Positions 35,651-44,155 of a stretch of 64,000 nucleotides of DNA are shown here, in pieces. Position numbers and translations under genes: made by a program. The notes under the pieces are model-generated. The model made no database searches, was not told where the DNA came from, and was given only the letters and a program-made list of their open reading frames with translations. The stretch comes from Blastocatellia bacterium AA13 (GTDB lineage Bacteria; Acidobacteriota; Blastocatellia; UBA7656). The stretch spans positions 122,920 through 186,919 of the forward strand of contig QHVH01000012.1 of assembly GCA_003222245.1 (NCBI GenBank), written 5' to 3'. Each line of letters starts with the position of its first letter. The stretch's first letter is position 1.

Positions 35651-37066
35651 TCAGGCGGTTCGTGTGTCGGAGGGTAGAGTAACTGTAAAGGTGCTTCCCG
35701 CGCCTGCGTTGCTCACGAAGCTAATGTTTCCGCCGTGGGCTTCCGCGGCCCACTTGGCGATTGCCAAACCCAGTCCTGCGCCGCCTTCGATTCTCGATCG
35801 CGACTGACTTACGCGAAAGAATCGATCGAATATCTGGGGCGCCGCTTCGGCCGGAATGCCCGCTCCCGTGTCGGAGATCGCTATCTTAATCGACCCGCTC
35901 TCTTGAACGGTCTCAATAGTGACGACGCCTGCGTCCGGTGTGTACTTTATTGCGTTATCGAGCAGGTTCAAGATCATTCTTCGCAGTAGATCTTCGTCGC
36001 CGCAAAAAGGAAGATCTGAAGACGGCCGCAAATCGATCCTGATCCCTTTTTTCAGAGAGAGGCTCTGGACCGCCCGAGCGCAGTCGTCAATGAGGTCGTT
36101 CATATAGAACTCCTGAATGCGCAGAGATCGCTGACCGGCGTCGGCGCGCGCAAGCTCCAGCATATCGTCCACGAGCCGAGACAAACGCCGGGCTTCGTCC
36201 TGAATGACCGCGAGAGACTCTCTATATTCGAGTGCTTCTCTATCCTGAGAAAGCGCGACATCGGCCTCGCCTCTTATGATTGACAGAGGCGTTCGCAGCT
36301 CGTGTGATGCATCGGCCGTGAACGCTTTCATGCTCTCGAAGGAGCGATCCAGCCGAGATAGAAGCTCGTTGAATACCCGCGCCAGATGGCTGAGCTCATC
36401 GGCGCCGTCGCCGACGGTCAATCGCTCGTGAAGATTGCTGGCGCCGATGCGCTCCGCCTGATTCGACATTGCCACGACCGGAGCGAGACTCTTGCGCGCG
36501 AGAAGAAACCCTCCGATTCCGGCTACCGCCAGAGCGGCCGGAAGTCCCAGGTAGAATACTCGCCTCATCGATTCAAGCTGTTCGGCAAAATCGTGCAGAG
36601 GCTCCGTTGCCAGCACCATGTAATCGCCCCGCCCTGCCTTAACCGGCAACAGTACCTGTCGAGCGCCGTCTCCCCCGAATCCCGGAACGCTGTCAAAAAT
36701 CGGCGTAGACGATTGTTTCACGTACGACAGATCGACGGGTATGACCGGATGTTCGCCTTCGGGGTAATTCGATGCCAGAGGGGACGAGCCCTGATAAATA
36801 GCGATGTAGGATTCGGGAAAACGCATTTCAACCAGGGCTTCCGCGGCTCCGGCTCTGGCATTGCCGCCCTTCTCGCTTGTCTCAGTCTGAAACGAAGCCG
36901 CGGCGGTTCGCGCGGCGTTCAACAGCGAGCGGTCCAATCGCGAATACAGGTCTCTCGAAAGTTTTAAGTAAATTGCGAGGCTGAATCCGGCGAGCAGCAC
37001 TCCGAACACGAGCAGATACCATAACGTGAGGCGGACGCGGACGCTTCTAAGCACGCTCGCCTCCAT
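35651..37066 (-). CDS. Two-component sensor histidine kinase (CusS-like layout)
   Basis: 471 residues from the ATG at 37064-37066, overlapping the end of the response regulator by 20 bases; a GTG at 37054 is an alternative. Two membrane helices (about 12-34 and 172-189) flank a 135-residue periplasmic sensor region. HAMP (about 187-240), H-box FTADASHELRTPLS with H255, N-box NLLDNAIKY, G1 DTGAGIP and G2 GGAGLGLAI are all present. It phosphorylates the partner regulator and presumably controls the pump genes just downstream. Confidence 0.93.
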   Translation of the reverse strand: MEASVLRSVRVRLTLWYLLVFGVLLAGFSLAIYLKLSRDLYSRLDRSLLNAARTAAASFQTETSEKGGNARAGAAEALVEMRFPESYIAIYQGSSPLASNYPEGEHPVIPVDLSYVKQSSTPIFDSVPGFGGDGARQVLLPVKAGRGDYMVLATEPLHDFAEQLESMRRVFYLGLPAALAVAGIGGFLLARKSLAPVVAMSNQAERIGASNLHERLTVGDGADELSHLARVFNELLSRLDRSFESMKAFTADASHELRTPLSIIRGEADVALSQDREALEYRESLAVIQDEARRLSRLVDDMLELARADAGQRSLRIQEFYMNDLIDDCARAVQSLSLKKGIRIDLRPSSDLPFCGDEDLLRRMILNLLDNAIKYTPDAGVVTIETVQESGSIKIAISDTGAGIPAEAAPQIFDRFFRVSQSRSRIEGGAGLGLAIAKWAAEAHGGNISFVSNAGAGSTFTVTLPSDTRTA

Positions 37067-37736
37067 CGTCGGCCGATAAGATATATCCCTCGCCGCGCCG
37101 GGTGTGGATGAGCGGCCTGTCAAAGCCGTCATCTATTTTCTTGCGGAGCCGCCGAACATAGACATCGATCACATTGGAGAACGGATCGAAATTCTCGTCC
37201 CAAACGTGCTCGGCTATCAGGGCTCGGCCCACCAGCTTTCCTGCTCGCAGCGTAAAGAACTCGAGAAGCGAGTACTCTTTCGCGGTGAGACTTATGTGCC
37301 GGTTTCCACGCGAGACTGTGTGATCGGCGGTATTGACGGTCAGATCGGCGACTCGAAGGACTTCGGGCCGGACCTCGTTAGCTCTTCGAAGGAGCGCCCT
37401 CATACGCGCGAGGAGTTCCTTGAAATCGAAGGGCTTGCCGATGTAGTCGTCGGCGCCGCAATCGAGCCCGAGAACCCGGTCGTCGATTGCATCGCGTGCG
37501 GTAAGCATCAGGATGGGCTGGCGGATTCCCTGGGCCCGCATCTCTCGGCAGACCTGAAATCCGTCCTTTTGGGGAACCATTACATCCAGTATGAACAGGT
37601 CATACTCATTGATGCTTGAATGATAGAGTGCGTCTTCGCCATCGCCGGCTATGTCGACGGCGTAGCTCTGTTCGCGCAAGCCGCGCGCTATGAAGTGCGC
37701 CACTCGCGGCTCGTCTTCGAGAAGGAGTACTCTCAT
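37047..37736 (-). CDS. OmpR/PhoB-family response regulator
   Basis: 229 residues. The receiver domain has the phosphoacceptor D51 (FILDVMVP), the switch Thr at T79 and K100. The C-terminal winged helix contains LTAKEYSLLEFF and VIDVYVRRLRKKID, typical of OmpR-like DNA binding. It is first in the operon regulator-kinase-TolC-adaptor-pump. Its upstream region holds the 17-bp tandem repeats that also form the end of the clp gene, leaving little room for a private promoter. Confidence 0.94.
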   Translation of the reverse strand: MRVLLLEDEPRVAHFIARGLREQSYAVDIAGDGEDALYHSSINEYDLFILDVMVPQKDGFQVCREMRAQGIRQPILMLTARDAIDDRVLGLDCGADDYIGKPFDFKELLARMRALLRRANEVRPEVLRVADLTVNTADHTVSRGNRHISLTAKEYSLLEFFTLRAGKLVGRALIAEHVWDENFDPFSNVIDVYVRRLRKKIDDGFDRPLIHTRRGEGYILSADDGGERA

Positions 37737-37750
37737 ACGTCCGTGTCGTT

Positions 37751-37801
37751 GAATCAGATTGCAGACTGAATCAGATTGCAGACTGAATCAGATTGCAGAC
37801 C
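37751..37801. repeat. 17-bp tandem repeat, three copies
   Basis: The unit GAATCAGATTGCAGACT starts at 37751, 37768 and 37785; the third copy differs in its last base. It fills nearly all the space between the clp stop and the response regulator start, and the outer copy encodes the last residues of the clp product. Confidence 0.95.
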
Positions 37802-39941
37802 GAGCGCCGTATGCCGGGCTGAAGCCGATCTTTACAAGATGATCGATTGCATCTTCGGTGATCGTGAGAATCTTGCCCTGGTGCTCCATTTGACGACGAG
37901 TCTTGTTCAAGTATAGCTCGGCGATCTGTTTGACTTCATCCTCGGTCAGCGGTGAAAAGACCACAATCTCATCAATGCGATTACGGAACTCGGGCGAGAA
38001 CCGATCTTCGGCCGCCTTCATCACCTCGCGTTTAACGGCCTTAACGTCGGAGGTGGACTTCTGGCCAAAGCCCAGAGGTTTCATATACTTCTTAAAGCTC
38101 TCGGAGCCAAGATTCGAAGTCATTATTACGATGGAATCCGACAGATAGACTTTCTTGCCGCGGCCGTCGGTAATCCAGCCCTCGTCGAACGCCTGAAGAA
38201 AGAGATGAAGCAGGAATGGAGATGCCTTCTCGATTTCATCGAGGAGAAGCACCGTATAAGGATTATCGCGAAGTCGCTCGGTGAGAATTCCGCCGCGCTC
38301 GCTTCCGACAATACCGCGAGGCATGCCGATCAGCTTCTCGATCGCGATGGTGCCGTCCTGATATTCGGACATATCGATGCGGACCATCTTGTCTTCTTCG
38401 CCGAACATGAACTCGGCTACGGCTTTGGCCAATTCGGTCTTGCCGACGCCTGTCGGACCAAGGAACAGCAGCACTCCGTCGGGCTTGTAAAAATTCTCCT
38501 TCAGCGGTCCCTTGTTCAGCCTGAGCCGTTGAGACACCGCGCGTATCGCGTCTTTCTGGCCGATCACCCGAGCCGAAAGATCCTCCTCCATATTGGCGAA
38601 GCGGTCGTTTGTATCTCGGAAGATCATGTCGCGAGGAATGCGCGATTCCTGACTGATCACATCGATGATGTGTTCGGGTTTAACTTCACCCGGCTCCGGC
38701 TGGTTTATTTCGACCTTTACGGCCGCGGTATCCAACCAGCCGATAACCTTGTCCGGCAGATGTAGATTTCTTACGTAGCGGGGCGCCATTTCGAGCGCCA
38801 TGTCGATCGCTTCGTCTGAAATAGTTACCGAGTAGTTGCGTTCGAGCCTCGGCCGCACGCCCATTATTATCTTGCGAGTGTCTTCGACCGACGGTTCGTC
38901 GACTTTGACAAGCCTGAACCTGCGCGAGAGCGCTTCGTCTTCACTGATGTATTCTTTGTACTCGCTCATCGTCGTAGCGCCGATGATTCTGATCTCGCCG
39001 CGAGCCAGGGACGATTTGAACATGTTGGCGGCGTCCGAACTGGCTCCCAGAGCCGAGCCCGCGCCGATTATCGTGTGGGCTTCGTCGATAAACAGGATCA
39101 GGTTCTCGCGTTCTTTGACTTCCGAGATGATTCCCTGTATCCGCTCCTCGAACATCCCGCGAAGCATCGTGCCGGCGACGATGCCGGACATCTGAAGCTG
39201 AACTATGTGGGAATTTCTGAGTCTCTGGGGAACCGTGTCGGGTTCCATCTCGATCCTGCGCGCCAGCCCTTCGACGACGGCGGTCTTGCCGACCCCTGCT
39301 TCGCCGACGAGCATCGGCGAATTCGCGCGTTCGCGGTGGCAGAGAATCTCTATGATCTGGCGGATTTCTTCGTTGCGTCCGATGACCGGCGGAAGTTTGT
39401 CCTGGCGGGCGAGCTTATTGAGACTGACTCCGAAATGTTTGAGATATGGAGGAAGCTCGTAGCGCCGCCTATAGCGTTCTTCTTTTTCTTCGTGGGTCCT
39501 GACTCGCGTCTGGATCTTCTGGATGACCATTTCGCGATCCGCGCCGAGTCTTCGAAGCAACTCGACGGGGAATCCATTCATGTCGCGGAAAAGGGCTACA
39601 AATAGATCGGTCGAGTCGATGCTTCTGCGGCCGCGTTCGTGGGCGTGTTTGAGCGCGTTCGACAGCAGAGTTCGGAGCGAGTCCGACATCTTGATGCCGC
39701 GGCCCAGGTAGTCACGCTGGCTTAGTTTCACTTCGAGCGCTTGTATTACAACTTGAGGATCGAGATTGAGGCTTTGCATCACCTCGTTGAAGAAGGGACG
39801 TTCCGATTCGGCCAGGCCTACCAATACGTGTTCCGGAGCTACTTGATTGTGATCCCTGGATCGGGCCTCCTCGTAGGCCCGTCGAATCAGCCGCCTTCCG
39901 CCTTCGGCAAATTTGTCGGTATAGGTTTCGAGGTCGAACAT
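37788..39941 (-). CDS. ClpA/ClpC-type AAA+ ATPase, C-terminally truncated
   Basis: 717 residues from the ATG at 39939-39941 (MFDLETYTDKF), with GGAAAAGAG upstream; the frame opens at 39995 without such a site. Clp N-domain (1-140), D1 with Walker A GEAGVGKT (213-220) and IDEAHT, no obvious middle domain, D2 with GPTGVGKT (495-502) and LLDEIEK, and an LGF loop that could dock ClpP. The protein should continue for about 60 residues after the sensor-2 motif GAR, but reads GFSPAYGARSAI and stops, the last codons coming from a 17-bp repeat. The D2 small subdomain is therefore missing. Activity is uncertain. Confidence 0.88.
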   Translation of the reverse strand: MFDLETYTDKFAEGGRRLIRRAYEEARSRDHNQVAPEHVLVGLAESERPFFNEVMQSLNLDPQVVIQALEVKLSQRDYLGRGIKMSDSLRTLLSNALKHAHERGRRSIDSTDLFVALFRDMNGFPVELLRRLGADREMVIQKIQTRVRTHEEKEERYRRRYELPPYLKHFGVSLNKLARQDKLPPVIGRNEEIRQIIEILCHRERANSPMLVGEAGVGKTAVVEGLARRIEMEPDTVPQRLRNSHIVQLQMSGIVAGTMLRGMFEERIQGIISEVKERENLILFIDEAHTIIGAGSALGASSDAANMFKSSLARGEIRIIGATTMSEYKEYISEDEALSRRFRLVKVDEPSVEDTRKIIMGVRPRLERNYSVTISDEAIDMALEMAPRYVRNLHLPDKVIGWLDTAAVKVEINQPEPGEVKPEHIIDVISQESRIPRDMIFRDTNDRFANMEEDLSARVIGQKDAIRAVSQRLRLNKGPLKENFYKPDGVLLFLGPTGVGKTELAKAVAEFMFGEEDKMVRIDMSEYQDGTIAIEKLIGMPRGIVGSERGGILTERLRDNPYTVLLLDEIEKASPFLLHLFLQAFDEGWITDGRGKKVYLSDSIVIMTSNLGSESFKKYMKPLGFGQKSTSDVKAVKREVMKAAEDRFSPEFRNRIDEIVVFSPLTEDEVKQIAELYLNKTRRQMEHQGKILTITEDAIDHLVKIGFSPAYGARSAI

Positions 39942-39976
39942 CTTTATAAACTCTTTTCCTTCCGGCCAAGAGTATA

Positions 39977-40171
39977 TCAAAGAAGAAAATCCCACTCAAT
40001 AATCCTGATCACGAGGGGCTCAATATGATTTTCCACCGCGATGGAGCTGTCGGACGCACCCACTATGCGGTAAGAGCCCTTCCAAAAAGGCGCATGGGTT
40101 GTATGCTCCCCGAGGGTGTTCGCGAGAAATTCACGGTTTCCAAATGTGATCGCGTCTCGATCATGCTTCAT
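39977..40171 (-). CDS. Possible small protein (64 aa), unknown
   Basis: A 64-residue open frame ending 35 bases before the clp start. Its composition is protein-like (GSYRIVGASDSSIAVENHI, then IEPLVIRIIEWDFLL) and it does not overlap another gene. No ribosome site or family is recognised. It could be a real leader gene or chance. The remaining gap up to 40254 shows nothing else. Confidence 0.3.
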   Translation of the reverse strand: MKHDRDAITFGNREFLANTLGEHTTHAPFWKGSYRIVGASDSSIAVENHIEPLVIRIIEWDFLL

Positions 40172-40254
40172 CGGGCCTCAGTTTGACTTTTTCTCTTTGC
40201 CGATGATAGGTTCGCCCTTAATCATTTAGCGCTTCCGCTACCAGAGATTACAGA

Positions 40255-41781
40255 ATGGCAGTCCAGATAAAGGAAAGCCCTCGCGGGCTGAATCTCAAAG
40301 TCATTTTTGGCATGAAGTTGAAGCAGTTCCGCGAACACGCGGGTCTTTCTCTGACCGGCTTCGCGGCGCGAACCGGACTATCCGTCTCTTACCTCACCGA
40401 GATTGAACACGGCAAGAAGTATCCGAAAGCCGAAAAGATCGCGCGCATGGCGGATGCGCTCGAAAAGAACTATGACGATCTGGTTTCCTTGAAGCTCGAT
40501 GAAGAGCTCAGCCCCCTGGCGGGATTCCTGGCGTCGCCGGTTCTTCACAATTTCCCATATCATCTATTTGGAATATCGCCCACGCAGGTTGTCGAGCTGA
40601 TGACCCGGCAGCCGGCCGAGGCGAGCGCCCTGGTCAACGCGCTGATCGGGATCGCCGAGCAATACAACATCGGTGTGGAGCATCTCTTTCGTTCCGCGCT
40701 CCGCTCATACCAGGAGCTTCACGAAAATTACTTTCCCGAGATCGAGCATGCGGTTGATCAGTTCGTCCAATCGCACGGCATCGAGAGCGGAACAACGGTA
40801 AAGCTCAGTTCGCTCAGGGAGCTTGTCGAGAGAGAATTCAGCTATCAGCTTGATGAATCCCGCCTGAGCGCTCATCCCGCGTTGCGTCATTTCAGGTCGG
40901 TTCTTGCGCCTCGCGGTAGGCAATCATCGCTTCTGCTGATCAACCCCGGGCTTTCCGATTGGCAGAAGAAGTTCATCCTGGCTCGAGAGATCGGATACCG
41001 GGTGCTCGGTCTCGAAGCCCGTGCCATGACATCCGCCCCGGAGCGCGTGGATTCATTTGAGCAGGTGCTCAACGACTTCAAGGCTTCATATTTCGCGGGC
41101 GCGCTGCTGGTGAACCGCGAACGGGCAGTCGCGGATATGAAGGGCTTCTTCGGCGCGAAGAAGTTTCAACCGGAGAAGTTTCGATCTTTCCTCGATCGGT
41201 ACGAGGTCACGCCTGAGATTTTCCTGTACAGGCTGACCGAGCTTCTGCCTCAGTACTTCGGCTTCAAACTCCACTTCCTGAGATTCAATCACGAAGGCGA
41301 CTCGTTCCGTCTCGTCAAGCACTTGAACATGTCGCAGATCCTCATACCAAGCGGAACCAGCCTGGATGAGCACTACTGCCGCCGATGGCTTGCAATCAAA
41401 ATTATTCAGGATCTCGAGCGAATGCACCGGAGCAGGAAGAAGCCCGTAGAGCCGATCGTACTTGGACAGGTTTCGCAGTTCATCGATTCCGACTCCCGAT
41501 TTCTTTGTATAGCCCTGGCTCGCCATCTCGCGATCAGCCCGGGAGTCACATCATCGGTTTCGCTGGGCTTTCGCTTCGACCAAAACGTTGAGAATACAAT
41601 CCGGTTCGCGAAAGATCCTGAACTTGCCCGCACCGAAATTAACGGCACGTGTGAGCGCTGCCGCCTGGTCAACTGCGACGAGCGCGTCGCGCCGCCTCGA
41701 ATAATCGAGAGACAGAACGCCCGATTGGAAATCGAGCGCGAGCTGTCGTCGCTCAACTCCCTTTCGAACCCGCCGTCATAA
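40255..41781 (+). CDS. XRE-type regulator with degenerate IrrE-like domain and Cys-rich tail
   Basis: 508 residues. The N-terminal helix-turn-helix (about 17-75) has LKQFREHAGLSLTGFAARTGLSVSYLTEIE. A central region resembles the ImmA/IrrE metallopeptidase domain of short-chain-acyl regulators of the RamB/ScfR type, but the expected HExxH reads REIGY (residues 244-248), so zinc peptidase activity is unlikely. The C-terminus resembles DUF2083 and ends with C466-x2-C469-x4-C474, a possible metal or redox site. In the named families such proteins sense acyl-CoA or carbon status. It is monocistronic, with a terminator at 41835. Confidence 0.85.
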   Translation: MAVQIKESPRGLNLKVIFGMKLKQFREHAGLSLTGFAARTGLSVSYLTEIEHGKKYPKAEKIARMADALEKNYDDLVSLKLDEELSPLAGFLASPVLHNFPYHLFGISPTQVVELMTRQPAEASALVNALIGIAEQYNIGVEHLFRSALRSYQELHENYFPEIEHAVDQFVQSHGIESGTTVKLSSLRELVEREFSYQLDESRLSAHPALRHFRSVLAPRGRQSSLLLINPGLSDWQKKFILAREIGYRVLGLEARAMTSAPERVDSFEQVLNDFKASYFAGALLVNRERAVADMKGFFGAKKFQPEKFRSFLDRYEVTPEIFLYRLTELLPQYFGFKLHFLRFNHEGDSFRLVKHLNMSQILIPSGTSLDEHYCRRWLAIKIIQDLERMHRSRKKPVEPIVLGQVSQFIDSDSRFLCIALARHLAISPGVTSSVSLGFRFDQNVENTIRFAKDPELARTEINGTCERCRLVNCDERVAPPRIIERQNARLEIERELSSLNSLSNPPS

Positions 41782-41834
41782 CCGCTCCCCAATCCGCTTC
41801 GATCGCACTTGTGGTTCTCGGGACTCAAGTAATT

Positions 41835-41857
41835 TTGAGCCCAAGCTCAACTTTTTT
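41835..41857 (+). terminator. Intrinsic terminator of the XRE regulator gene
   Basis: TTGAGC, loop CCAA, GCTCAA, then C and six T residues. A competing hairpin (GGGACTCAA with TTGAGCCC) overlaps its left arm. Confidence 0.78.
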
Positions 41858-41998
41858 GTAACCGGTCTTGGCGCGGCTTGCGTCATGGGTCCGAACTCAT
41901 TCATATTCGGATATTCCTGTGCTCGTTTAGGGGATAAAGAGCACGGGCTGCTTCAACAACCGGCGTAGTTATCTTGGCGTTAAGGAGAACCTGACACA

Positions 41999-42502
41999 AT
42001 GAAGAGAGCATTGATGACGCTTGGCGTGGTGATATTGGGTCTGGCGACAGCCAGCGCGGCTGGAGCTAATTTCGCGGGCACGTGGGCGCTGGACAAATCC
42101 AAGAGCGAGGGGCTGCAAGGGCCGATGGCGAATGCCCAGAGCAGCACGCTCACCGTAACTCAAAACGACAAAGTGCTCACCACTGAAGTGAAGACCGTAG
42201 GCGCTGATGGCCAGACGGCTCCTTCGCAGCCTTTTAGCTACAACCTGGACGGAAGCGAAACAACCGCGGAAGTCACGGGTCGCATGACGGGAAAGGCTCA
42301 CAACAAAGTCAAATGGATGAACGACGGCAAGCTGCTCGAGATTACCTCGGTTCGCGACTTGAGCATGCAGGGCCAGGACTTCACCATTACGATCAAGGAA
42401 CACTGGGAGCTTGCCGACGACGGAAAGGTGTTGAAGATTCACAGAACGACTGAAACACCGCGCGACACGCAAGAAGTCAAGCTGGTCTACAACAAGAAGT
42501 AG
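41999..42502 (+). CDS. Small exported protein, lipocalin-like
   Basis: 167 residues with a signal peptide (1-22, ending ASAAGA). The mature part is a run of alternating strands beginning NFAGTWALDKSKSEG, a pattern common in exported lipocalin-like and DUF-type beta-barrel proteins of Acidobacteriota. Function is unknown. AAGGAG lies nine bases upstream of the ATG. It precedes the amidohydrolase by about 150 bases and could belong to the same unit. Confidence 0.8.
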   Translation: MKRALMTLGVVILGLATASAAGANFAGTWALDKSKSEGLQGPMANAQSSTLTVTQNDKVLTTEVKTVGADGQTAPSQPFSYNLDGSETTAEVTGRMTGKAHNKVKWMNDGKLLEITSVRDLSMQGQDFTITIKEHWELADDGKVLKIHRTTETPRDTQEVKLVYNKK

Positions 42503-42649
42503 GTCCATCAAAATCGAGAGTTTGAAATCGCTGGAGGACGGGCGTACACTGTGCCCGCCGCGCGGCGCGTTGTTGGGCCGCGCCAGGCTACCTACCGGTC
42601 GGTTTAGAGGCGAGGCAATAACAAATCGCTTCGCGCGAAAGGAGAGCGT

Positions 42650-44083
42650 ATGTGGGTTCGTAAGTGCTACGTGGACGCGAAGTCCGATATTCAATCCCCG
42701 ATTTCAACTCGCGTTTCTTCGAATGAAGAATTCATCCCTCAGCCTCAGTCACGCCAACAGCGCGAAGTGGAAGACCGGCTTCGGGTGCTGGCGGATCGGA
42801 ATGCCAAGAAGCTTGGAGTTACGCGGCGCCGATTTCTTCAAACCTCGGCGGGCATGGCTGCCGCAATGCTTTGCTATAACGAAGTATTCGGAAAAATCTA
42901 CGAGGTAGAGCCGGTGGATGCCATCGATCCCGCCGCGGCCGCCGAACGATGGCCCAAGAATGAATTCATCTTCGACAATCAGACTCATCACATAGACGTT
43001 GAGTCGGGCTGGTTCGAAAACACCGAGTCGGGCAAGGAAGCCGCGCGGTTTCTGCGAAACTTCAGGCCGGGTGAAAAGACCACGACAGCCGCGCTCGAAG
43101 CTCTCAACGAAGGGCACTACGTGAAGGAGCTGTTCTTTGACTCCGACACGGTTATGGCGATCATCAGCGGCGTGCCGACCGCGCAATGGAACGAAAACAT
43201 TCTTCCGCCCGACAAGATGGTCAAGACCCGAAACGAAATCAACAACTGGGCCCGGTCTCCGCGAATGCTCTCACACGGGTTGATCAGGCCGAACCTCGGC
43301 AAATCCGAGCTCGACGAGATGGAGCGGCAGGTCAAGACGCTCAAGATCAACTCTTGGAAGATGTATCCGGGAGCCGAGATTGCAAAGGGGGCCTGGTGGC
43401 TCGATGATGAAAAGATCGCCTATCCCTGCTGGGAGAAATCCCGCAAGCTCGGCGTGAATACGTTATGCATTCACAAGGGACTGCCGCTGGGACTCTTTAA
43501 TGAAGAGCATTGCCATCCGAGAGACGTCGAAAAGGCGGCGAAGGACTGGCCGGATTTCAACTTCATCATCTATCACTCCGGTTTTCACCCGACCGCCAAG
43601 CGCAAGGAAGGCGCCGCCGACGATCCTCAGTACATCCCGTGGACCTCGGATCTGATCGATATCGTGAAGCGGAATAATCTGAGGAACGTTTATTTCGAGT
43701 TGGGCTCAACCTGGGCGCAGCTTTCATCACGCGCGCCGGTGATGGCGATGCACCTTTTCGGACAGCTCTTGAACCTGCCGGATGGAGAGAATCATATAAT
43801 CTGGGGTACTGATTCCATCTGGGGAGGCAGCCCGCAAAGCCAGATCGATCGCTTCAGAATGTTCCAGATTCGCGACGATATAGCGAATAAATTCGGCTAC
43901 AAGAAGATCACGCCCGAAATTCGAGCGAAGGTATTCGGCCTCAATGCGGCCAGAATATACAAGATCGACGTCAATGCGAAGCGCAACGCAATCCAGACCG
44001 ACAAGATCGCGCAACAGAAGCTCGAATATCGCCGGAGCCCGATGCCGTCAAACACGGAATTCGGCTGGGTGTGGAAAGGCTGA
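42650..44083 (+). CDS. Tat-exported amidohydrolase family protein
   Basis: 477 residues. A long N-region carries a twin-arginine motif (TRRRFLQTSAG, about residues 58-68) before a hydrophobic stretch, so folded export with a bound metal is likely. The body looks like an amidohydrolase-2 TIM barrel: NQTHHID at the first strand, CIHKG, IIYHSGFHP and WGTDSIWGG, which would supply metal-binding His and Asp. The substrate is unknown; decarboxylation or ester/amide hydrolysis are family options. AAAGGAGAG precedes the ATG. It lies 72 bases upstream of the first heme-copper gene. Confidence 0.85.
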   Translation: MWVRKCYVDAKSDIQSPISTRVSSNEEFIPQPQSRQQREVEDRLRVLADRNAKKLGVTRRRFLQTSAGMAAAMLCYNEVFGKIYEVEPVDAIDPAAAAERWPKNEFIFDNQTHHIDVESGWFENTESGKEAARFLRNFRPGEKTTTAALEALNEGHYVKELFFDSDTVMAIISGVPTAQWNENILPPDKMVKTRNEINNWARSPRMLSHGLIRPNLGKSELDEMERQVKTLKINSWKMYPGAEIAKGAWWLDDEKIAYPCWEKSRKLGVNTLCIHKGLPLGLFNEEHCHPRDVEKAAKDWPDFNFIIYHSGFHPTAKRKEGAADDPQYIPWTSDLIDIVKRNNLRNVYFELGSTWAQLSSRAPVMAMHLFGQLLNLPDGENHIIWGTDSIWGGSPQSQIDRFRMFQIRDDIANKFGYKKITPEIRAKVFGLNAARIYKIDVNAKRNAIQTDKIAQQKLEYRRSPMPSNTEFGWVWKG

Positions 44084-44155
44084 AGTAGGGGGCCGATGGA
44101 TTACGAGCGAATTTTTGATTCGGCGCTCATCGCAGGACGCTAAAGGAGGAGGCTC

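Noticed and set aside
37751..37801. CRISPR-like repeat
   Set aside because: The 17-bp units are directly adjacent with no spacers and there are only three.
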